A stretch of DNA of 64,000 nt from Iris pallida (Eukaryota; Streptophyta; Magnoliopsida; Asparagales; Iridaceae): contig JANAVB010033216.1 of assembly GCA_029216955.1 (NCBI GenBank), positions 8,639,230-8,703,229 of the forward strand. Direction: 5' to 3'. Shown here in pieces: positions 57,495-64,000 of the stretch. The position numbers and the translations under genes are program-made. The stretch's first letter is position 1; the number at the start of each line of letters is the position of its first letter. Below the pieces are notes generated by a model. The model was not told the DNA's origin. It searched no databases and worked only from the letters and a program-made list of their open reading frames with translations.

Positions 57495-60400
57495 TCAGGG
57501 GGACATAACTGATACATCGAATTCCACGTTATGCAGAATTCCTCTAGCGGATGTAACCAGGCTCTCAAAGATACGCCTGTTCCGTTCACGCCAGATGTGC
57601 CAAACGGAAGCAGCAAGTCGCACCCAGGCTCGCCTCGTCCACCCCGTCTCTCCACCTCTGTGACCTCGGATCCAGCTGATGATGCTCCGAATGTCCCGAG
57701 TCATGCCAGCTCCCCTCCCCAACTGCCCACACTGCACAGCCCAAATATACCAAGAGAATGAGCACTCGAAGAATAAATGGCCCATAGACTCAGCCTCTCC
57801 CGCACACAATACACACATCGTGTCCGGGATATGAACCCCACACCTGATGAGTCTGTCACGGGTCAGGAGTCTCCCCAGCAGCAGTCTGTACGCACATAAC
57901 TGCATCTTCCGGGCTATACCTTTAGCCCAAATGAAGTCCCGATCCTCCATCAAGGCATGCCGAACCCGAACCAGCTCGAAGCAGCTCCTGAAACTGAACG
58001 TACTCGCTCCACCTGGATAAGAAGTCCCTGTCCATATCCACATATCCCGAGGCTGGCTGGAGTCGATATCAATGCGGCGGATCGCCTCACCCAGCTGAGC
58101 CGTGAATGGGTAAGCCTCTGGCACCCAAACTCCATCTCTGATGATCCGGCTGCACCTGAGGCCCCTCGTAGCCTCTCTAGAAAACTGTGAACCCAGGATA
58201 TCCAGTAACGACCGACCCGCGACCCAGGGGTCCTGCCACAAGTCCGTCGAAGCCCCATCCCTCATGGACCGGCAGATAACAGACTGAAGCTTAGGTCTAC
58301 ACTTAAGAATAGTCTTAAATGTGACCGAGAAGTTGTTGTCATGCCTGCACGTCCAGAAGCTCCTCCCCTTAAGGTACCTGCTAGCCATCCACTCCGCCCA
58401 TAAGGAGCCACCCTGGACGAACCTCCACGCCATCTTAATACCTGCAGCCTCCCTGATAGCCCGTAAAGGTCGGAGACCTACTCCTCCCTCCTCCATCGGC
58501 CGGCATAGCTGGTCCCAAGAAATAGCATGCATCCCCCCCCTCCAGAGGAAATCCGCACATAGCATCTCCACCTTCCTGATAGTGGCCGTCGGAATCTGAA
58601 TAGACTGGGACCAGAACATAGTAATCCCCGAGATGACCGACCTAATCAGCTCAATCCGCCCGCCAAAAGAGAGTCCAGCTGCTTGCCAGCCCTCAACTCT
58701 CTTTTGTGTGAACTCCACCAAACTGTGGCAATCATGCTCCCTAGCATAGTTCACCGACAGCGGGACCCCCAGATATTTCACAGGGAGCTCCCCTATCTCC
58801 ACACCCAGCGCAAACGCCCTTTCCTCCTTCAGGGAGCACCTGGAGCTGAAGTAGACCCGACTCTTCTCTCTATTCAGCTGCAGTCCAGAGAGCCGCCCGA
58901 ACTCCTCCATGACCTCAGAAAGCGCCCTCATTCCCTGCATCGACGGACGGAGAAGAACCAGGAGATCATCAGCATAGATCAAGTGTGAAACCACCGGTTG
59001 CACAAGCTTGAATAGCGGGGAAATCTTCTTTTCAAGCACCGCCACATCCAACAAACAAGTGAAATACTCCATCACCAGAGTGAACAGGTACGGAGACAGA
59101 GGGTCCCCTTGTCTGAGCCCCCTGGTGCTGCCGAAGAACCCATAGGGTGTACCATGAATAAGGACTGAGAACGTCGGCGTGCAGATACACTCCTTCACCA
59201 TAGCAACCCACCTCATATCAAAGCCCATGGACAGCATGAGCTGGCATAGGAACTCCCTGTTGACCGTGTCGTAGGCTTTCCTAAGATCCAGCTTCACGCA
59301 GGCCTTCATCCCTCCTGGTTTGCAGAACTCCCTAACCATCTCATGGGCAAGCAAACTATGCTCCGCAATCGATCGGCCTTTAATAAAGGCCGCCTGGTTC
59401 GGGGAAACCAGACCCTGCATAATCCCCTCCATCCTCCGACACATAAGATGTGTAATTATCTTGTACAGATAATTACAGCAAGCAATGGGCCGAAAGTCGG
59501 CCAGAGATGTCGCCCCCTCCTTCTTCGGCACCAGCGTCAGGAAGGTATGATTCAACTCCTTCAGAAGCTTCCCCTCAGTGAAGAACTCCTGCACTACCTC
59601 CAGGACCGGACCCTTCAGAACCTCCCAGTGACGCCGAAAGAAGCCACTAGAGAATCCGTCAGGCCCCGGTGCCTTATTGGGGTCAGCTCGCATCACAATC
59701 TCCTCCACCTCCTCCATACGGACCAGCTCCAGAAGTCGACTATTGCCCTGATGCGTCACCAACCTCTTAGGGACAAGAGGAGAGAATACACAGGGGTAGT
59801 CTGCCTGCTGATATAAGTCGGTGTAGAATCTGACAGCCTCTCTCTGAATCTCAGTGGGGTCTCCAATAAGTCTGCCCTCTCCGTCCAACAGCCTAGGAAT
59901 GCCATTCCGGTGTTGGCGGGACCGGATAACATCATAAAAGAACTTCGTGCAACGATCTCCATCCTTGAGCCAGGAACATTTCGCCCTCTGAGCCGCAGCG
60001 ATCTCCTCCTGAAGCCTAAGAGTGTTGACCTCTGCCACAAGGACTTTCTCCCTAGCCGCCAGCTCCCCGCTCAGAATATCCGACGCCAGCCTCCCCTGGA
60101 CCTCCCGAAGTTCGGCCTCCTTGTCCGCAAGGGAAGACCGCGGCATCTGCTTCACCCAGGCACGAAAACCTCTCTTCACCTGCTTCAACTTATGAACCAT
60201 CCTGAACTGAGCAGTGCCCGCCCGAGTATTTTGCAGCCCTCTAGTAACCACCTCATCATAACCCGCAGAAAGAAACCACCCATTGTTGTACCGGAAAGGC
60301 CTAGCCTTCCACGTGGGCCTCTCAACTAAACCAACTCGAATAGGCGAGTGATCGCTCGTCCCAGCATCCAGACCTTCCGCCACACTATTCGGAAAGAGAC

Positions 60401-61031
60401 GGAACCACTCGCTATTTCCCAGAGCCCTGTCCAGCTGGCACGCAATCCTGTTCTGGCTCTGGACCGCCTTGTTGTGCCAGGTCCAAGAATGCCCTGCTCT
60501 CTCCAGACCCCTCAACCCCGTCTGAAGAAGACACCGCTGGAAATCATAAAGAATCGGATCCGGAACCGGTCTGCCTCCCACCTTCTCATGCCTGTGCAAC
60601 AAGGCATTGAAGTCTCCCATAAGGAGTAAAGGAAGGTGAAGAAGATCCGCCATCCTGTTCAGACTACTAATATCCGTCCAGAGGGTCTCCCGTCTCCTCC
60701 TGTCGTTGTGCCCGTACACAGCGCCCAGAATGAACGAGAAACCCCCCTTATTAACAAAAGACACGCCAATGAGCTGCTGGGTCGTCAAAATAGTGGACCC
60801 CTCCCAACTGTCCCTATTCCACCTAACCCAGATCCGAGTCATATCACATAGATCGAGGTTATGGGAATGGTCCCAACTGGCAGACGTCCTGCGATTCAGC
60901 ACAACCTCCCCCCGAATCTTGGACTCCAACAACACCGCAATGTCACACTTCTCCCTCCTCAGCACACTAGTGAACTCCCTCCAACGCCCGATAGAGCACC
61001 CGCCTCTAATGTTCCAGGCCAGGACCGACAT
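57495..61031 (-). CDS. LINE ORF2: endonuclease, reverse transcriptase, zinc-binding domain
   Basis: 1178 residues, uninterrupted. It nicks target DNA and copies element RNA at the nick. The endonuclease spans about 1-235: Asn7 in AWNIRG, Glu36 in LLESK (usual motif ETK), Tyr106 in YGHN, Asp140/Asn142 in GDFNALL and Asp227-His228 in SDHSPI. Reverse transcriptase spans about 450-760: APGPDGFSSGFF, PNQAAFIKGRS, KLDLRKAYDTVN, GLRQGDPLSP (638-647) and the catalytic YADD (686-689, at 58965-58976). A zf-RVT domain near 1015-1105 has Cys1073, Cys1076, His1085 and Cys1090. The C-terminus has WRERNRRIFE. The start MSVLAWNIRGG is shared with copy 2, and its ATG overlaps the stop of the preceding frame as TAATG. 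All key residues are present, so enzyme activity is plausible. Confidence 0.95.
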   Translation of the reverse strand: MSVLAWNIRGGCSIGRWREFTSVLRREKCDIAVLLESKIRGEVVLNRRTSASWDHSHNLDLCDMTRIWVRWNRDSWEGSTILTTQQLIGVSFVNKGGFSFILGAVYGHNDRRRRETLWTDISSLNRMADLLHLPLLLMGDFNALLHRHEKVGGRPVPDPILYDFQRCLLQTGLRGLERAGHSWTWHNKAVQSQNRIACQLDRALGNSEWFRLFPNSVAEGLDAGTSDHSPIRVGLVERPTWKARPFRYNNGWFLSAGYDEVVTRGLQNTRAGTAQFRMVHKLKQVKRGFRAWVKQMPRSSLADKEAELREVQGRLASDILSGELAAREKVLVAEVNTLRLQEEIAAAQRAKCSWLKDGDRCTKFFYDVIRSRQHRNGIPRLLDGEGRLIGDPTEIQREAVRFYTDLYQQADYPCVFSPLVPKRLVTHQGNSRLLELVRMEEVEEIVMRADPNKAPGPDGFSSGFFRRHWEVLKGPVLEVVQEFFTEGKLLKELNHTFLTLVPKKEGATSLADFRPIACCNYLYKIITHLMCRRMEGIMQGLVSPNQAAFIKGRSIAEHSLLAHEMVREFCKPGGMKACVKLDLRKAYDTVNREFLCQLMLSMGFDMRWVAMVKECICTPTFSVLIHGTPYGFFGSTRGLRQGDPLSPYLFTLVMEYFTCLLDVAVLEKKISPLFKLVQPVVSHLIYADDLLVLLRPSMQGMRALSEVMEEFGRLSGLQLNREKSRVYFSSRCSLKEERAFALGVEIGELPVKYLGVPLSVNYAREHDCHSLVEFTQKRVEGWQAAGLSFGGRIELIRSVISGITMFWSQSIQIPTATIRKVEMLCADFLWRGGMHAISWDQLCRPMEEGGVGLRPLRAIREAAGIKMAWRFVQGGSLWAEWMASRYLKGRSFWTCRHDNNFSVTFKTILKCRPKLQSVICRSMRDGASTDLWQDPWVAGRSLLDILGSQFSREATRGLRCSRIIRDGVWVPEAYPFTAQLGEAIRRIDIDSSQPRDMWIWTGTSYPGGASTFSFRSCFELVRVRHALMEDRDFIWAKGIARKMQLCAYRLLLGRLLTRDRLIRCGVHIPDTMCVLCAGEAESMGHLFFECSFSWYIWAVQCGQLGRGAGMTRDIRSIISWIRGHRGGETGWTRRAWVRLAASVWHIWRERNRRIFESLVTSARGILHNVEFDVSVMSP

Positions 61032-62777
61032 TAAGACTTAATGTTAGTACCCCCTAACCCAACATCAGGCAGAACACCCGAGGGAGGTGCCCCGCCCTTC
61101 TCACTAATATCTCCTCCGGCCGGGGAGCGACCCCCCGAGATGAGTGACCCATCTGTCCCGGTCACCTCCACCTCCAGCGCTCCAGGCTGCTCCACGTCAT
61201 CCATGAACTCCCCATCAGGGGGGACAGAGGCCGACCCCCCCATCGAAGAGGGAGCAATGTGCTCCTGGAGCTGACCATACGTCAGGGCCCACACCGGGTT
61301 ATTCCCCGTATCGGTGTTCGAACCCCGTCAACTGTGGAATGTCCTCCAGCGTCGCTGTCGCTTGCCGCTTCCTACTGTAGACCTGGATCTCCTGGGAGGC
61401 TGGCACATTCTGACTCCTCCCTAGAGCACTCAAGCTCCGTGTCACCATCTTCCTCTGTCCATCGAAAGGAACCATCACACCCTGCATCCTCTCCTGTACC
61501 GCCAACCCATCCTCCACCCCCATCACGATATCCTCTACCTGCTCTTCTTCCTCCACTCCATCAACCGAGTCCAGCACTGGCTCCCGTGACACCTCCTCAC
61601 GCTGATCCGCCTGCCCTTTTGACTCCCGGCTCCGGGTACACCCATTGGAATCATGACCAAAATACTCACAGCGGGTACACATGGGAGGGACCCACTCATA
61701 CTCCACCGACTGTCTCAGAACCGCTCCTCCCACCTCGAACTCCACCTCCCTTGGGAGCTCCATCCCAGCGGTAATCTCAACGAAAACCCTGGCGTACATA
61801 AGCCGCGAGCGGAACGCAGTCGCCTCGTCCGTCTTAATTGGCTTCCCGATCAGACTAGCAAGGCGCATCAGAAGGGGGACGCTCCAGTATCTCACCGGGA
61901 ACTCAGGGAATCTAATCCAAACCGGAATGGCATTAAGAACCTCCTTCTCACACCGGAGGTCTGGAGTCCACTCCCTCAAGATAATCAGTCTCCCGTCAAA
62001 CGACCAAGGCCCCCCCTGGACGATCCTGATCATATCCTCCTGAAGCCCAAACTTCACCAGATAGAATCCATTTTCTCTGGAGAAGATCTCCATACTCCCC
62101 TTCGGCCTCCATACCCTCTCAGCATATCCCCGTATCTGTCCATAGAAGGGCTTACTCCCCAGCACATATACGACTAACGTATACTGCCAAAATTTAGTGA
62201 CCTCAGCGACCTCCTCCGGAAAGACAGTCCTGTAGCCCCCCTCCACCATCTTGGGCGGCACGTACTCCATGGAAGTCGCAGTCTTCGTCACCACAGGGGA
62301 GCACACATCCCTCCAAGATCGGGGCCGAATATCTGCCTGTGTAGCCCTGGTAGGGTCCCCCACCGCTTCCCCTCCCTGTCTCGGCTTCTCCACCTCAACC
62401 CCCTTTCCTTTCTCAGCCACCGTCGCCCTAGGTCTCCATGCGTTACCCCCTCTGCCCGTCCCACCCGCAATCCTACGTGGGGCACTACTCCCACCCATCG
62501 TCCTGACGGCCTGACTCCCAGGGTTTCCAGCCCCCAAGGCTTGAGAATGAAAACCCCCACGTCCGCCACCCCGTCTCCTGGAGACCGTCGTCCACCCCTC
62601 CTCTCCTCCACCACCCTTTCCCGAGTCAGCCCCGAAAGTGAACAGCACGCCAGTCGAGGACCTCCCGGACACCGTACCCGACCCTCCTGCCGACCCCGAA
62701 CCGTGCCCTCCTGCCGACCCCGAACCGTGCCCTCCTGCCGACCCCCCCCCCCCCTCCCCCACCTGGGGGGGACCCAT
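61031..62777 (-). pseudogene. LINE ORF1 (DUF4283, CCHC knuckle) with a late frameshift
   Basis: The main frame, 62777-61299, gives 492 residues. The N-terminus to about 170 is Gly/Arg-rich; DUF4283 is at about 180-330 (PFYGQIRGYAERVWR, GGPWSFDGRLIILREW, MRLASLIG); the CCHC knuckle is Cys367, Cys370, His375, Cys380 (CTRCEYFGHDSNGC). The protein should bind element RNA. The frame stops at 61299, but the adjacent frame 61031-61294 continues it: NPVWALTYGQLQEHI aligns with NPDWTFILSRIQAHH of copy 2, where one frame covers both. So copy 1 has a frameshift between about 61300 and 61330. The continuation ends in TAATG at 61029-61033, overlapping ORF2. The true start could be the ATG at about 63082 (MAWSSGEKV), which would need a second frame change in the G tracts. 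Confidence 0.88.
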
Positions 62778-62930
62778 CCCCCGCAGCCGCCGTCCCCCCC
62801 CCCCGCCTGGGGGGGCACCTTCCCGCGCGGCGCCCGCCGCTCCCAGCGCTGCCGACCCCCCCCGCCTGGGGGGGACCCACCCCGAGCACTCCCAGCCCCC
62901 TCCGGGTCCCCCACGCCGCCGCCTAGGGTT
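62650..62930 (-). repeat. GC-rich repeats in the ORF1 N-terminus
   Basis: On the plus strand, CCTCCTGCCGACCCCGAACC repeats three times at about 62665-62745 with a 24-bp period. CCGCCTGGGGGGGACCCA-like units recur at about 62755-62885 with C runs of 8-13. On the sense strand these are G tracts. Different frames read them as Gly/Arg- or Pro-rich peptides. Confidence 0.85.
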
Positions 62931-63084
62931 TGGCTTCCCCCCTTATGGGTGCTCTTGCCACTTTTCTTCTTCCTCCCCCCCCTCGCTAGCGGATCCGGAG
63001 GCCGAGGGGGAGGCACGTTCGCGAGATACGCGGATGCCCTAGCGGCGCTCGAGATCACCTTTTCTCCAGAGCTCCAAGCCATTA

Positions 63085-64000
63085 TATATATATATATATT
63101 AGTCAAAGTGGTAAGTATACCTAGTGTTAACCAAGAGGTCTTAAGTTAAATCCTCATTATCCCCTTCATTTTAAAACTCAAGGTAACCCCACCCACCCCC
63201 CACCCCCCCCCCCCCCAACCCCCAACCAAAAAAAGGCTTATGCCTGACCTCATTTCGAACAGGAAACGATCAAGCTTTTTAAGACGAAGCGAAACGCCAA
63301 AGCCCTGAAAGGCCTAGACAGCTAGACAGGAGCTCAAGGCGGCAATTCGAGGCCCTCGAGACTACCCAAGTCATAGCAGCTAGCTAGCTCTCTCGAATAA
63401 GAAAAGATTTGAGTCTCTAATTATGGAAGACAAAAACATAGTTACCTAAATACCATATAAGCAGTAAATATAACATGGAAAATTTCGGACATGACGACAC
63501 AAATTCAATAATAATCTGGTATCTGTATTTTGGAGTGATTATGGTGTGTCTAATATGTGTCCAACATGACACAGATACGACGCAATTTTTTAGAGCGTTT
63601 GTTTCCAAAACTTCATCTAAGGAGCCAAGAGAGGAACACCCTACCAGAAAGAGAACAAAAATTCGTTAAAACACAAAAGAGAAGAAAGAGAAATAGGCTT
63701 ATCAAAAGATCAACATATGTTAGAAGTCATCGTCAGCGTTGAGATCCTTGGACCTTGACATAGAATAAAAAGAGAAAGAAAGAGAGTTAGTAAGGAAAGA
63801 GGTGAAGAGAAATTTACATATTGATGGGTGATAGTGCCCACTGGAATTGGAAATAGAGATGGAATACAGTGGGGGGTTAGGACAGACACATAAGGAAAAA
63901 CACCGGAAGGAAAATGATTGTTATATCTCTCTAATTTTCTAATATCTATGTTAAATTATTAATAATATCTATAACTTTTATTTGGCCAGGGTCATATTCC
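63085..64000. other. Right flank, unassigned
   Basis: Begins with the rest of the (TA)n tract, then a tRNA-like GTGGTAAGTATACC with GAGGTCTTAAGTTAAATCCTC near 63108-63155 that resembles a SINE head. A C run lies at about 63204-63216. From 63250 to the end no transporter exon, element end or convincing gene is visible. The 60-codon frames here are Arg/Lys rich and unsupported. Confidence 0.5.

Larger units (their letters stand above)
57403..63084 (-). mobile_element. LINE copy 1: full length, nearly intact
   Basis: A minus-strand non-LTR retrotransposon of about 5.7 kb, of the plant L1 type with an APE-like endonuclease. The 3' end is GGAATAAGGGTAAATTTATTC preceded on the plus strand by TTTTTT (a 6-nt A tail on the sense strand). 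The 5' end lies at about 63081-63084. Both ends lie in (TA)n: 57373-57402 on the left, 63083-63100 on the right. ORF2 is complete. ORF1 has a frameshift near its end and perhaps another in its G-rich start. This is the youngest LINE copy in the window. Confidence 0.93.

Noticed and set aside
57531..62514. Many plus-strand open frames across LINE copy 1 (for example 59343-59816, 61653-62177)
   Set aside because: They are antisense shadows of the intact ORF2 and ORF1, rich in Pro, Arg and Ser, without domains.
63204..63216. C run as part of the LINE
   Set aside because: It lies outside the (TA)n border of copy 1, so it is independent low-complexity sequence.
1..64000. A prokaryote-style defence or biosynthetic system
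   Set aside because: The window has plant introns, LTR elements and LINEs throughout, and no operon-like gene cluster.

Overview
The window is nuclear DNA of a flowering plant. One host gene can be reconstructed, a sugar transporter of the plastidic glucose transporter type with ten recognisable coding exons on the minus strand. Almost everything else is transposable elements of typical angiosperm kinds: DUF4283-type LINEs, Copia and Gypsy LTR elements, a hAT-type MITE, a SINE, foldback elements and Helitron-like ends. I cannot name the species, or decide between eudicot and monocot. No tRNA, rRNA, CRISPR array or prokaryotic operon was seen.

Layout. Positions 1-6042 hold AT-rich, mostly minus-strand Gypsy-type LTR pieces and one short LTR. 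From 6043 to 13333 lie two minus-strand LINE copies, one reduced to an ORF1 fragment and one nearly full length but broken. 13334-16440 is AT-rich and unassigned. 16446-23578 is a complete but decayed Copia element (target duplication ATGTT). 23688-34923 is an LTR element with 2.57-kb LTRs and no recognisable coding capacity (duplication GTAGC); its 5' LTR was split by a 3.74-kb solo LTR of another family (duplication TTAGT). 36779-56289 is the transporter gene. Its 10.9-kb seventh intron holds a SINE and a decayed minus-strand Copia element with very short LTRs. That Copia element was itself invaded by a solo LTR (duplication TAAAC), a 14-bp-TIR element and a long-armed foldback element. 57409-63084 is a nearly intact minus-strand LINE upstream of the first visible transporter exon.

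How the parts relate. The ten exons join in one frame for 432 residues with GT/AG borders at every junction, so the gene is probably functional despite the load of insertions. Its first exon(s), encoding the transit peptide and first membrane helix, are not visible and probably lie beyond position 64000, which would put the LINE in an intron. All three LINE copies have (TA)n tracts at their ends, and the two comparable copies share a UAAUG stop/start overlap between ORF1 and ORF2. These are the two most notable biological signals. Five exact or near-exact target duplications (ATGTT, GTAGC, TTAGT, TAAAC, CTAGTGCT) fix the borders and relative order of many insertions.
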